A DNA stretch of 64,000 nucleotides from Chlorokybus atmophyticus (GCA_009103225.1 RHPI01002823.1:687608-751607); one strand, 5' to 3'. Shown: positions 9,533-30,048, counted from the stretch's first letter. Notes: generated by a model not told the origin, from the sequence alone. A program made the numbers and translations.

Positions 9533-12310
9533 ATGGAGGCCGTTGCGTCTTCCTCTATGGCGTTCTCCGCGGCGGCGGCTGCTGCCACCACAACAGCCTC
9601 CAGGTCTGGCAGGGCGTCGTCCAGCAGGTCGTCGTTCAGGGGGACGGCGTCTTTGGGAGGCTCAGCTTTCTTCAACGGCGGCAGCGCTTTGAGGCAGGGA
9701 GTGCGCGCGCAGGCTCGCAGGAGAACGCAAGAAGAAAGGGGTCATGGCCTCCGCGTGGTCTGCGAGAAGGTGGTCGGTATCGACCTGGGCACTACCAACT
9801 CTGCTGTCGCTGCCATGGAGGTGAGCTGGTTATTTTCTTGCCATTAGCTGATTCCACGACATCTGCTATACTCGTTGGCCGCCAGGCAATGTTTTGCGTT
9901 GTATTTTCCAGTTTTGTCATGCATGCTCATTTTCTGTAACGTTGCATGCTACGAGTCTCAAGCTGTCTCAGCTGTCTCTATCACATGCACCAGCTTCTGA
10001 TTAACCTCTGTCCAGGGTGGCAAGCCCACAATTGTTACCAACGCCGAGGGTCAGCGCACAACCCCCTCCGTGGTTGCTTTCACCAAGAGCGGCGACCGGT
10101 TGGTGGGCCAGATTGCCAAGCGACAGGCAGTGGTGAACCCCGAGAATACCTTCTTCAGTGTCAAGCGCTTCATTGGTCGCAAGCATGAGGAGATCTCAGA
10201 AGAGGCCAAGCAGGTGTCTTACAATGTAATCCGCGACAGCAATGGCAATGTCAAGCTGGACTGCCCCAATGCCAAGAAGCAGTTTGCTGCTGAAGAGATT
10301 TCTGCACAGGTAACAGTCATATCTCGCTGTTGTTGTTTCATTGCTGTGTGCATGTTCTGTTTGGAGCATGCAACCTTATCATGTGCGTACTTACATGTAA
10401 TCTGTAACAGGTCCTTCGCAAGCTGGTTGAGGACTCGAGCAAGTTCTTGAATGACACTGTGACCAGGGCTGTGATCACCGTCCCTGCCTACTTCAATGAT
10501 GCTCAGCGCCAGGCCACAAAGGATGCCGGCAGGATTGCCGGTCTAGAGGTGCTTCGTATCATCAACGAGCCCACTGCCGCATCCCTTGCATATGGTTTTG
10601 ACCGCAAGGCCAATGAGACCATCCTTGTCTTTGACCTTGGTGGTGGTACCTTCGACGTGTCTGTCCTGGAGGTCGGTGATGGTGTGTTCGAGGTGCTGTC
10701 TACCTCTGGAGACACTCACCTCGGTGGTGATGACTTTGACAAGCGCATTGTGGACTGGCTAGCGAATGACTTCAAGGCTCAGGAGGGTGTTGATTTGCTG
10801 AAGGACAAGCAGGCTCTGCAGCGCCTCACTGAGCAGGCTGAGAAGGCTAAGATGGAGCTCTCCACCATCACCAACACCTCTATCAGGTTTGTGTTCACAT
10901 TGGTTTCAGTTTTCGTGTATACGTTGTGAGGGTGAAAATTGTGTTGTAATTAACATTAGCATTTCTGCTTGCAGCCTGCCCTTCATCACTGCCACTGCTG
11001 AAGGTCCCAAGCACATTGACACTACCCTGACTCGTGCTAAGTTTGAGGAGTTGTGCTCGGACCTTCTGGACCGCTGCAAGCTCCCTGTGCAGTCTGCTCT
11101 TCGTGATGCCAAGCTGGACCTCAAGGATATCCAGGAGGTCATTCTGGTTGGCGGTTCTACCCGCATCCCCGCAGTGCAGGCCATTGTCAGGCAGATGACT
11201 GGCAAGGAGCCCAACGTCACTGTTAACCCAGATGAGGTTGTTGCCCTTGGTGCTGCTGTCCAGGCTGGTGTCCTTGCTGGCGAGGTGAGTTTTATAGTTG
11301 AGGGTGTTGTGTCTGAGTTACACACTGATTTAAGACTGCTGCAGTGCCTTCTTTGTGCTGGGTTTGGTGATGACTTGGGGCGTAGTCTAACAATTCATGT
11401 TGTTCAGGTTGGCGATATTGTGCTGCTGGATGTCACACCGCTGTCACTTGGTCTGGAGACTCTTGGTGGTGTCATGACCAAGATTATTCCCCGCAACACG
11501 ACCCTGCCCACAAGCAAGTCGGAGGTGTTCTCGACAGCCGCTGACGGTCAGACCAGCGTGGAGATCAATGTGCTTCAGGGTGAGCGCGAGTTCGTCAGGG
11601 ATAACAAGCAGATTGGCAACTTCCGCCTTGATGGCATCCCCCCGGCTCCTCGCGGCGTCCCCCAGATTGAAGTCAAGTTTGACATTGATGCTAATGGCAT
11701 CCTGTCAGTCTCGGCTGCTGACAAGGGCACAGGTGTGTGTTTTGTTCAATTCTGAATATATGTATGTTATATGCAACAGTTGTCATGCGCAGTATATGAT
11801 TTTGTTGAAGTAACAAGGTGGGTATGGGTGGTAGTTTTAATTCGCAATCTCGCTGCAGGCAAGAAGCAGGACATAAAGATTACTGGTGCCAGCACACTTC
11901 CTTCGGAGGAGGTTGAGCGCATGGTCAAGGAGGCAGACAAGTTTGGTGCCGAGGACAAGAAGAAGCGAGAGGCTGTGGACATCAAGAACAATGGTGACTC
12001 CCTTGCCTACAGCACAGAGAAGCAGCTGAAGGAGCTGGATGACAAGCTCCCCGCCGATATCAAGGACAAGGTCAATGCCAAGCTTACCACCCTCAGGGAA
12101 GCCATTGCCTCAGACAACACGGAGCAGATTAAGACCGCCTCCGCTGCGTTGCAAGAAGAGGTCATGAACATGGGCAAGGCTGTCTACCAACAAGGTGGCG
12201 CTGGTGGTGCTGCTCCTGGCGCTGGTGCTCCGGGTGCTGATGCTGCAGGCGGTGCTGCCGGTGGCAAGCCTGATGACGTTATCGACGCAGACTTCACGGA
12301 GAATAAGTAA
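9533..12310 (+). CDS. HSP70B: Chloroplast stromal HSP70 (DnaK family)
   Basis: Six exons: 9533-9820, 10016-10309, 10411-10886, 10975-11284, 11408-11732 and 11859-12310, giving 714 residues. Residues 1 to about 75 are Ala/Ser/Arg-rich without acidic clusters, as in a chloroplast transit peptide. The ATPase domain shows [38 protein letters not shown] and [14 protein letters not shown]. The substrate-binding domain starts at [18 protein letters not shown]. The tail is Gly/Ala-rich and ends [12 protein letters not shown], close to cyanobacterial and plastid DnaK tails and unlike cytosolic EEVD or ER retention tails. It folds and refolds stromal proteins with a J-protein and a GrpE partner, and algal plastid HSP70 needs an escort protein. 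A candidate escort gene lies at 47.5-48.4 kb. Confidence 0.96.
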
Positions 12311-15080
12311 ATTTCCAGTTGAGGTGTTGTTGCGCGCATAGGGGTTAGTGGGTTGATAGGGTGTTGTACATTATGACAGCTGCAGTTTTGCTGGGTTGTT
12401 AACAGCTGTCTATCTGAGTGTCTGAAGTTGGGTGTTAGCCTGACATTATGCTTTGCATCAACATGAATGCAATTGGTATGTATGCCTGCTGGAGTTGGTG
12501 GTCGCATATCTCAATGCTGTGTGTTATTGAATGGTAGTAATGCACTAAGCACTGGTGTCTATGTTATGAAATGTGAGTAGTAATGATCAGATTGAAACTG
12601 TCAACAAGCTTTCCTGCATATGTTGCTGCAATGCTGATGCCGGTTGTGTCCAGTGCACTACTGAGTATCTGTTTCAGTTTACTCAATAACTGTTGCTTGG
12701 ATTGTGATGGTGTGAAACGATGTGCATTGCCTCGCGATGTGCATTGTTGCTCAAACGATAGCAGTGACTACGGTATGTATGAGTGACAACATGCATGCTG
12801 AAGCAGTAGAGTATTCCTTTTGTACACCTGGCGCGTGCGTGGTGGTGTGAAGTGATGTGCATTGCCTTGCAATGCGTACAGTTGCTCGATTGCCAGCAAC
12901 ACTCACAGCATGTATGAGTGACAACAGGCATGCTGGAGAAGCAGCATAACCCTTCTGCACACCTGGCGCGCTGAATGTGTATGATCCAACTTGTCAGGCT
13001 GCCCAAAGGTGTGCAAGGGTGAGGAATTAGATGGATGTGGGTTTGGGGTGATGGCGTTCTAGTGGTGGGGTGGTGAAGGAGAAAAGTAATTACGGGGGGA
13101 GGAAGCTTGCAGGGCAGTAAGTTGACAGATCGTGTGCTTAAGATTGGCGACTACCAGTATCTGCAATTGCATAGATAATGTAGTGCAGCTATGCTGCCAA
13201 GGGACTGTGCATGCTAGGAGTATTTATGTTCAGCTGATAGGCCATATAGCGTGGCGGTAGTTGCCTAAATGTGATGATGACTGCACATGGCCCTTACTGT
13301 ACACGTTGATATGCAGCTCCAGCCACAACGTGCGCATGCAAACATGCCTAGTGTTGGCGCATGTGATGTATCACCAAGTACACATAGCACCTTGGAAAAA
13401 AAAGAAGCAAAGATAGGTCATAACAATAAGTTACATCATCAACAACAACAGCATCACCATGACGCGATAAACTAACTAACCCATGCCTTAACAATTGACT
13501 ATCACAACCAACACACATGCACCACCAGGCACTTGCGACAGAGGTGACGCGGGCATAGGTGCTGAATGCTAGCCCACTTACCCCAAACGCATGCCACACG
13601 TCGACAATGGCCAGGTGAGGCCAGTGCAGAACGTGGAGGTGCTATATTCAATGCCTCAATGTGATGTTTGTAGCTCACACTCAACAACTCAAAACATCTC
13701 CATGAACGTTACCACGCCTACACAATACATCACAATGTCGTATAATTAAAGCGTTATCAAATAGCTCCTGGCTCGACACCAAACTCACAAGTTGGTACAC
13801 CAGCGGTGCAACATAAACAGGCAAACACGCACCATGTATGCACATGCATGCTATGTACACATACATGCATTTCCCTTGCAGGTACAGCTGGGCAGCACCT
13901 GCTGTTAGTCCGAGTCTGCCTTTCCTATCCTCGCACACAGCCCCGTAGTTTATTTGTGCTGCGGGAAGGGTGGTTGAGTTGATTGGTATGTGATTGCTTG
14001 GTGGTGTCAATAATGCCATGATGAACGCAATGATGGCACAGTGCTGTAACTGCTTGCACTGCGGGCTCCTCCATTTTGCTATACATGTGCACATGCGTAT
14101 GTGTGCACACGCATAAAGTGCACATTATAAGCGTACATATGTGTCGCTTGCATAGCATGTAGGTATGTCGAAAAACTTGCGTTGTTTATGTGCGTACGCA
14201 TGTTTCGATGCTACCCCACATGTACAATTCATCGTTATCATCGTACAATTACGCATCACATCGCATTATCCATGTCATATAATGCGATAAGTATAGTGCG
14301 TATTTTGCATACGTTGATTGACATGTGATGAGACGAATTATTACATATATTATGCTTTCTATAAAAAGCACTATTACAACAATTCGAACTGTGCATTGGT
14401 TGAATAAACAAACGTGCTTGTGATTACAAGCTAAGGCACGCATGTTATTCAATGCGTCACCATTGATTAAGTCGCTCGCTTCATTGATTCACTTAAAATG
14501 TTTGAAAGCGTGCAAGATTATTGATAGCATGCCAAGCCTGATGCCTTATACAAACCACAATCATATAAACAATGAATTCATGCGCCAAGACCAGCGCTAA
14601 CACATACTTGCATTGCACTTAGCCAAATTGTCTTTGTAAAGCCCTCGCTTGAATCAATTTGCTCACCCTGTTCGGCCTGCTCTTGGCTTGCTGTGTGTGC
14701 ATGTGCAGTGCACATTGTGCACGCACTTTGCATCTATCGGAAAGCCTATAATTATCAGCACACTACACATTACACGCAACGTCTCAAGCATGTCAGTGGG
14801 TAAGTGTAAATCATGGCATAAAAGAACATTCAGCACGCCATGAGCGTCGTTTTCACCAATTGTCAATGGTATGGTTCTATCACCAAGTGTCAATGGTACC
14901 ATCATTCGTAACTTCCCTCGAGGTACTATCCGCATCAAACGCCACGCCACGTGGACCATTCCCCTACGCCGCTCCTCAAGTCACGTGACCCCTCCTCCTC
15001 GACCACCACCTCCCTGCCCAGGCCGGCGGCGGCGGCGGCGGCGGCGACGACGTAAAGGAAGAAAATACCACTTCACAGCC
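12311..15080. other. Intergenic with simple and tandem repeats
   Basis: No gene found. Contents are the 3' region of HSP70B, a degenerate tandem duplication (12703-12980), short TGCATGCA and CACATG clusters near 13830-14100, an AT-rich stretch near 14200-14640, and two near-identical caccaagtgtcaatggta-like units at 14848-14906 just before the next gene. Confidence 0.5.
12703..12980. repeat. Degenerate tandem duplication, unit about 136 bp
   Basis: Two copies share, in order, ggtgtgaa, gatgtgcattgcc, atgtatgagtgacaaca, gcatgctg, gaagcag and a tgcacacctggcgcg-like block. Unit one starts near 12708 and unit two near 12844. Noncoding, 3' of HSP70B. Confidence 0.65.
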
Positions 15081-22149
<7,069 letters not shown>

Positions 22150-22548
22150 TGATGGATAACGGTGTTGATGTTGTTGTTGCTGCGGTGTTGGGTTAGTGAC
22201 TGAGTACTAATGAGGCGCGCGAAGTCTGCAACTTGCTTCAAGTTTGTGATGCAATCACAGTAAAATGCATGGCAATGCTTGCGCAATTCAATGCGATCTA
22301 CCCTCGCTGAGAGCATACTATGCATCCCGCACCATCTCGCTCTTGGCAAGGTTATGCTCTTGGCATTCAAAAGACTCACATGCTTTTCAATGTAAAAAAA
22401 ATCATTATCCTATGGTGGGATTCATGCCATGCGCTCAACCCATCACGCTTTACTCATCACGGCCATTGCCCAGACCATCACGTCATGCTCCCCCGTTGAT
22501 AGCATATGCTCAATAAAAACCATGGAAGTTTCACATATATATATATAT

Positions 22549-22839
22549 NNNNNNNNNNNNNNNNNNNNNNNNNNNNNNNNNNNNNNNNNNNNNNNNNNNN
22601 NNNNNNNNNNNNNNNNNNNNNNNNNNNNNNNNNNNNNNNNNNNNNNNNNNNNNNNNNNNNNNNNNNNNNNNNNNNNNNNNNNNNNNNNNNNNNNNNNNNN
22701 NNNNNNNNNNNNNNNNNNNNNNNNNNNNNNNNNNNNNNNNNNNNNNNNNNNNNNNNNNNNNNNNNNNNNNNNNNNNNNNNNNNNNNNNNNNNNNNNNNNN
22801 NNNNNNNNNNNNNNNNNNNNNNNNNNNNNNNNNNNNNNN
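22549..22839. other. Assembly gap of 291 N
   Basis: Run of unknown bases directly after an (AT)n stretch. The AT microsatellite probably caused the break. True length is unknown. Confidence 0.97.
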
Positions 22840-24400
22840 TTCCAAGGCACACAAACTACATGCTCTTTGTGCCAAGCACACTCAAGCCACCGTTTTTCCC
22901 TATGCTTGAGACATTGGGTATTGTCACTATCCCATCCATTACTAATAGCGGCTAGTAGCGGGATCAAATCAAAGCCAAATTGCTTAGCGGGGGTAAACCT
23001 TCACAGTATTCTTGCAAACATGGATCAGGCACTTACGGGCAAATGCTAGCTCTCAATAGCACAACTTGAAGGCACTGCTAATATCTGTGCGGTAATGGCA
23101 AGCTACTAGGCGCACACGCGCGTGGTTGCAATGATAACACTATGCAAAAAAAAAACACTTAAGTTGGTCAGCCTCAACAAAGACATGCTGAAGAAGGTGA
23201 ACGTGGAGTATATTTATGTACACTTATTCATAGCAGGCTTTGCACCATCATTGCGAGTAGCTACTTGCATGCCAAGCAATGCATGTGTTATTGGTCATAA
23301 AAACCGATATCGCATGTAATGTGCATTTTTACGGAAACAATTATGTAACATGCATGTCTCATGTGCGTATGTGCCATATGGTGTGTGTGTAAAGTGTGAG
23401 CGTGTGTGCTGTGAGTTAAAAATGGACTGCTAGCCGTTTAGATAATTTGTAGGTTGCATTGCCAATGTAATAACTTATGATGATAACAGATAAGCAGCTA
23501 GTGCATGCATTTGTGAGGAGTTTGATGATGACCACCAGCTTACAAGCTACATTATAGGGTAGATACCTATAGTAAATCGTTATTAATTTAAAAATATAGC
23601 TAATGTATAATGTCTTATATCCATATATGTTGCGAGGATTATACGCGCTTCACGCTATGTACATCTTACGTATCAGCCACATCCTTACAAGATGTCAAAA
23701 TGAAAATTGCATCGTAATAATTGTTTGTACGTATAAGTTATACGTTATATAAACTGCTACGTGCTTACAAATATATATACATGTGGACATAGTATTTTAT
23801 TGTGCAAATGTAAAACACATCCGCATAAGAAACCCTTTTATGAACTTTGTATGTAATAATTGGTAAGACTTGCAATTGTCATTGACATGCACCACCACTT
23901 ACCGCATAACTAATCAAGCATAAAGCATTAGTATTGGTAATGTTTTTAGCCTACCGCATACAAAAAGCATTACCCATGTGCGAATAACTGCACATGCCGT
24001 GTATGTGCAATTATCTGCACTGCATAATGCTATGATTTGGTTCCAACATGGTTAAAGTTGACTTCAAATTAAAGTACATTCAAAAATGTGCTTATCAACA
24101 TGCATGCTATTGACTACTAATAAACACTACTTAAAAAGCTTTAACTTATATATTATTTAATATTATCATTATTACAACAAGCGTTAAAAATTGCTCACCA
24201 TGACGTTGTGGTGGCATTGGTGGTCACCTTCTTGCTGCGTGCTTATTTACGTGCTAGCTGCGTGTTACAACCGTCGTTGCTCCAAGAGACAATCGTAGCA
24301 CAATCGTAACAGCATAAGGCGGTTTGCGTGTACACAGAATATTACAGATTGCACCGGTATGCATGATGCGTATTCCCGACACACGTGCGTGCTTGCACTA
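22840..24400. other. AT-rich gene-free stretch
   Basis: Clearly more AT-rich than the rest, with stretches such as ttattaatttaaaaatata near 23580 and ttatatattatttaatatta near 24147. No splice-consistent exon was found. It may be decayed transposon DNA or a structural region, but no terminal repeats or transposase remnants were recognised. Confidence 0.5.
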
Positions 24401-24448
24401 CATGTGGGTGTGACACGTATGCTGGGCCATACGTGTCACACCCACATG
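24401..24448. repeat. Perfect 21-bp inverted repeat, 6-nt loop
   Basis: The left arm 24401-24421 (catgtgggtgtgacacgtat plus g) pairs exactly with 24428-24448. The loop is ctgggc. It ends 28 bases before the giant (AG)n array, so the two structures adjoin. Confidence 0.85.
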
Positions 24449-24474
24449 CAACGCAAGCGCGCGTGCGCGCGTAC

Positions 24475-25027
<553 letters not shown>

Positions 25028-25288
25028 TAACCACAACGTGAACTGTGCTGACTACAAAACTTACATGACGGATTTCCGCATTGCGCGCACTTGCACGCAC
25101 AAGCGCGTACGCACGCACCCATATGCGCTCGCCCACCCACATACCGACTAGGCGGCGCCCACCCACCCATGTCCGCGAGGGTATCCACATGCGCTCCCCG
25201 TGTGCACGCAAGCACATCTTGGCTCGAGCCAACGTAAGAGCACTTGCGTTGCACGGCTATCTTCCTATCTTACTACCAAACATTGCAG

Positions 25289-25492
25289 CGCTCTGCACCA
25301 TTGGCCCTAAGGAGTTGGCACGCCTTCGGCTCCCGACGCTCACCCCGCATGCGATCCGCACGCTGCGCCTTGTGCAACAGCTCCTCGGCGTGCGCTTCCA
25401 CTTCCAGCCGGAGCCTATTAGCGGGATCGAGTTTGCGTCGTGCCTGAGGATCCGGAGCGGTCATCGGAACCTAGCCAAGAAGCTCGCTCAAG
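25289..25492 (+). CDS. Orphan exon, function unknown
   Basis: A 204-base open stretch is bounded by an acceptor (cattgcag) and a donor (CTCAAG, then gtgttg), both in phase 1. It reads ALCTIGPKELARLRLPTLTP, then HAIRTLRLVQQLLGVRFHFQ, ending AKKLAQG. Base composition is GC-rich and coding-like, unlike the flanks. No partner exons could be joined. It may be one exon of a gene whose other exons lie in or near the gap and repeat region, or a captured fragment. I do not recognise the family. Confidence 0.3.
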
Positions 25493-26723
25493 GTGTTGAT
25501 GTGGTATTGTTGCTGTGGGGGGAGATGGGTGGGTGGGAGCCAGTTGAGTTTCTCGTTGCTGAGGTTATGTGCACAAGTGTCTAGTTGTATATGTAGTTTG
25601 CTGGCAAGAGGCTGCTGCGTGCGTGTGTGCATGGGTTCGGGGAGGTCAGAGGGGCTGATACGCGTCATCAGCTATGATGATGTTCATGCATTCATAGAAG
25701 GGAACCTATGTCACATGTTGGAAACTTTTCAACTGTTATATGCTGTGCTATACCCTATGCTTGCTTGCTATTGCCTGCTGTCTCACACTAACCGCCCGCG
25801 TGTGTGTGAGCCCCTGCCGTTGCTGCTTATGCTAGCCTAGGTGGTTGTATAGATAGTGTTGGCTTGGTTAGTGCTGGAATGTACAGGATATGCGCGAGAC
25901 AATGTGTAGGGTATAGTATTGAGGTAACCAGCCAGTAGCAGAGCAAACAGGACAAGGCAGGGCATACAGCATGTATCAGAAGAAAGGACAAGCAAGCAGC
26001 ACAAGTAGCTAAGGGGCTGGGTTCCTATATGCGTGCAGTACAACTAGGCAAGACCAGGCAGGGGGAGGTAAGGGAGGGCTGGATCTGTGTGTGTACCAGT
26101 GGTTGTTGAAGCTTGATAATTGTTACAATGCATGTCGACATGTCGTATCAGTGTCTTTGCCTATGCAAAGCATGCAGCAACAGGAAACGATGCATTGCAG
26201 TAAATTCGGGCGCATGCGTGGAAGCGGTATAGGGCAGTGTTGTGCGCAAGCAGATTGCATTCGCTGTTGCATGAGTAGTGAATGATAGTTTGCAGATTCA
26301 CATCCACTATTGCAATCCGTGGCAAAGCAACATATGGCGGGAGTCTACATGACAATGAGCACAACATGTGTGACTGGTTCTTTTACCCACTGTGCACAGC
26401 ATGCGATGCCAGTGCAGTGCAGTGATCACGACTGTCTTTATAAAGTTTGTCTACAATAGTATGCAGTAAAGTCTTGCAAACTCTGCAGCCTTGTGTGGCT
26501 TGGATGCATTCAAGAGTGCAGCCCGGTCTGCTGGTGACCCTTGGCGTGCAAAATGCACTATCCACTCAGTCCTTGCTACTCAAGTTGACAAAATGATGCT
26601 TGAAGTAACTGTTAAACCCGTAACAGTTGCAATCAATACCGTTGACCCAGGCAAGGACACTGCACAAGCACCATCAGCCAGGATGCACGATTACATGAAC
26701 CACACATACTGCAATAAATTTAC
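25493..26723. other. Intergenic, no gene seen
   Basis: Mixed-composition DNA between the orphan exon and the 3' end of the sirtuin gene. No coherent exon or notable repeat. Confidence 0.45.
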
Positions 26724-29700
26724 TCAATCGCTATGTACATCGCGGTCCAAGTGACTGCTGTGGGTTCTTAGAGGCGTGGGGGGAGAGGGTGTATGTGGTG
26801 TGAGCACACTGAGCATGGGTGGACAAGAGCCCACTGCACTGGGGCGGGCCATGGCCGTGACACTGTCCTCCGGGAGGGGCGGTCGTAGCGGCGACTGGAC
26901 ATGGTGAAAGGGCGGGAACTGTACCACAGATGAGTCCAGTCCTGAGTGGGGGCCAGGCCAGGACCCGGAGAGGGGGTCTGCGGCATCTGCGGAGATTCTA
27001 TGCGGGCGAGACATCAGCGGGGACTTCACCCTGGGCGACTCGTGCAAGACTGTCGAAGACATGAGGAAGCGAGACTGCGATAAAGAATTTGGGAAAGAGT
27101 TGCTGCGGTGTGGCGGGTCGGAGTTGGAGCGGGGTTTGGGGAGAGCGCTCCAATCAATTGAGGAGCGGGAGGGAGGAGCGTGTTCGTTGGCCCGGTGTTT
27201 GGAAGAAGGCTGAGAGAGTGGTGGCCTGGGTGCGGGCGGTGAGTAGTTTGCTGCTGGGGACTGCCAGCTGTCAATCATTCTTTGCAGCTCTTCTTTCCAG
27301 CCGAGAAGCTCCGCTAACGACCAGATTCCATCATCGCTGTCACCAAGATACTTGGCGTCACGATAGTTGGTTGCTTCATGAAAGTCAAAGTAGTCCCCAC
27401 CGAAGCCGAGCTGGCGAGCGAAAGGGTTGACCTCACCCACCACTTCCCGATTGATCAGCAACCGTGGAGTACATTTGTCAACTCGTTTAATCAGCGATGC
27501 GAACGGCTCGACCGAGAGGGACGTGCCGAGAACCATCAGCAGGTCACACTCGGGAAAATCCTGTTGCATCAGGTCGAAGAAGCGCCGGGGGAGAGACTCG
27601 CCGAAGAAGACGATGTCGGGCTTGACCAGCCCCCCGCACGAGAGACACCGTGCGATGCGGCTGCTGAAGATGGCGTGCTTGACATAATCCAAGTCGTGCT
27701 CCCGCTTGCAATCAGCCTGGATGCAATGTGCACCCGCAAAAGAGCCGTGTGCCTCCACGAGAGCCTGCAAAAATCAGCAACATGATTAAGATTGATTGTC
27801 AAACCATAAATCACAATGCACAATGTTCGAGCATTCAAATACTAACCTCTCCAGGGACCCCTGCTTGGCGCTCAAGCGTATCAATGTTTTGCGTGTAGTT
27901 GCGCAGAAGGAGCCCCTTCTCGTGCAGCAACCGCACGAAGAAGTGCGTTGGCGTGGGTCTGTAGTTGCCGGGGAAGAGCTCGCGCGCTAATAGGTAGAAA
28001 GGGGAAGGGTTCTCAGCAAAGTAGCTAAGCTCAAAGACTGCCTCTGGGTGAGGCAAGTTATACTTCTGCAGATTGTCATACAGCCCTGTCATAAACAACA
28101 GTGTCAGCAACTGGAAGTCTAAACTAGCACCAACATGACACATGAAACAGCTTGCACACTTGTATACCTGTTCCTGGGGAGCGGAAGTCAGGGATGCCAG
28201 CGCTAACACTAATGCCGGCTCCCGACATGACTACAATGCGCCTTGCTTTGCCAGAGAGAATGAGCTGCGCGATGCCGGCAAGGTCGAACGACTGTAGAAG
28301 GGGCTGGTATTTACGTTGGAGGGGCGCTTGAAATAAATGAGGGCTCGAGGAGGCTAACTCAGCATACATGGCCGCTCTTTTAGAGGCTGGCAAGTAGTTG
28401 ACTGCCATTGAGGCGGATCAGCACTTGCATGCAATACCCACAAGCACAGACTGCGTGCAACACACGACAGCTTGCATTGCCACAATTAAGTAGTAGCGTA
28501 CATGGATCACCATCGCTGTCTTCGTCTTCTTCGTCCTCACACTCTGAGAACTCAGCATCTAGCACATCTGCATCACTATCGCCGTCATCAGCACCCACAG
28601 AAGCAGGCACTTCCATGTCCTGGTCGCGCATGTGATGATCATCTTCCAAATGATGTGCTTCTTGGTGTGGGTGGCTGCCAGGCTCAGCACAATGCTGCGC
28701 TTCTACTTCATTGATGCAGTGTAGCCTGGGTGCTTCACCCACACAGCTTTGCATCAGCAAATGAAGCTGGTCTTGTGGAAAGACAAAGTCATCGTGGGAG
28801 GAGGCATCGTCGTGCATGCTGTGTGGGTCTAAGTGCAACTCCATGAGCAGCTCATCCTCTGCCAAGCCAATCCAATGTCAGGATCCCATTCAATCCCAAC
28901 ATGCCACACCGAGTGGTAGCGTGTAAACAGAAGACAATGCACACACCTGAAGCAATGTCTGGCGCTGAAGTGTCATTTTCAAATGAGTCATTGCTGTTGG
29001 CGCCGTGGTCAAGCAACTCTGTGGGAACTGGCTTCTTACGAACTGCGCTCTGCAGCAACTCCAGTGTGGAAGCCAAGGCCTGCATGCATGCGCAGCCACT
29101 GAGAATCCGCAATTGCATAGTTGTTGTGCAGGCTGAAGAGCGTGCGCAATGAAGAGTTTGACATGTGATGGTGATCGTGAGAAGCTGCATGCAAAAGCAA
29201 GTATGCGCATGACGAGCATTTCCTTTGTGCTGACTACTAGCCGGGAAACAGCATGCTCGCGTGTATGCCAATCTTTGCGACGCAGACCACACAGTGACAT
29301 GCAACTGTACAGTTCACAAACAAATGCACTCAGACATGATGTCAGAACTTCAAGCACAATGCTCTGCATGAACGCTTGTTGCAATACCGCACTGCGCATG
29401 CTATCCCCACTTCACAGGCATGCACAAGCATGCATGCAAGGTTCAAGTACATACACATCAACGCTACGTGTACAGCTGTTGAGCAGCTCCTGCAATTGAG
29501 GTTCAACCAGCAACTGCAATTGAGCAACAGATTGAGGTGCATGGCATACCTTGTCATGAACAGGGCCGTTGCAGCGGTAGCACCATACGAGCAGGTCTCT
29601 AAGACTGATGGCACATGTGTGGCAGGCTGCTGCCTCATGAGCTGCAGCTTGTTGCCTGCCAGTCATGTCACAGGCGCCGTCAGAGCCAGACAACGGCAAA

Positions 29701-30048
29701 GTAAGCCTAAGAATGCTCAGAACAATAACTGAGCAGCCGTAACAGCCTCAGGAACGCTAGCAGCACGGTGGCAGTTTTGCCAGCTAGCGGCATGTTGCCA
29801 TCTGAAACCCTAATAAAACCCTAGCCCAAAACCCTAGCTTTGCTGCAAGCAGTGAAAACGAGCAAACCAGCGGATAGAAAGCTGCTTTCACACCTTCCGT
29901 CAACGATGGCATGGCATGTGAGGCATAGCCAGGCGTCGTCGCTGCGGGCGGCGGCGGCGGCAGCCCGGTGGGCGTCCTGACGGTCCAACACCATCAGGGC
30001 GCCCCACAGGTGTGTACAGCGGGGGGAATAAGCTGAAAGTTGGTCCAT
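26724..30048 (-). CDS. SIRT2-like NAD-dependent deacylase with N-terminal UBP zinc finger
   Basis: Supported exons: 30048-29894, 29706-29550, 29079-28947, 28858-28502, 28386-28168, 28085-27847 and 27774-26724. One or more short exons between 29549 and 29080 are unresolved. The first two exons give a ZnF-UBP pattern: [18 protein letters not shown], then [11 protein letters not shown] and [13 protein letters not shown]. An acidic stretch ([15 protein letters not shown]) precedes the sirtuin core: [19 protein letters not shown] for [12 protein letters not shown], the catalytic His in AHGSF, zinc cysteines around ADCKREH and ARCLSCGG, then [12 protein letters not shown] and [16 protein letters not shown]. 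This order matches human SIRT2 closely. A Pro/Ser-rich tail of about 190 residues follows. It removes acyl groups from lysines using NAD+. The finger could bind free ubiquitin C-termini. Sirtuin call is firm. The fusion rests on in-phase splicing. Confidence 0.88.
29806..29840. promoter_or_regulatory. Cluster of three AAACCCTA telo-box motifs
   Basis: Three copies of aaaccctaa or aaaccctag lie within about 35 bases inside intron 1 of the sirtuin gene. In land plants telo-boxes in 5' regions bind telomere-repeat-binding factors. Single copies of the reverse form (tagggttt) also occur near 30122, 45792 and 46235. Function here is inference. Confidence 0.35.
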
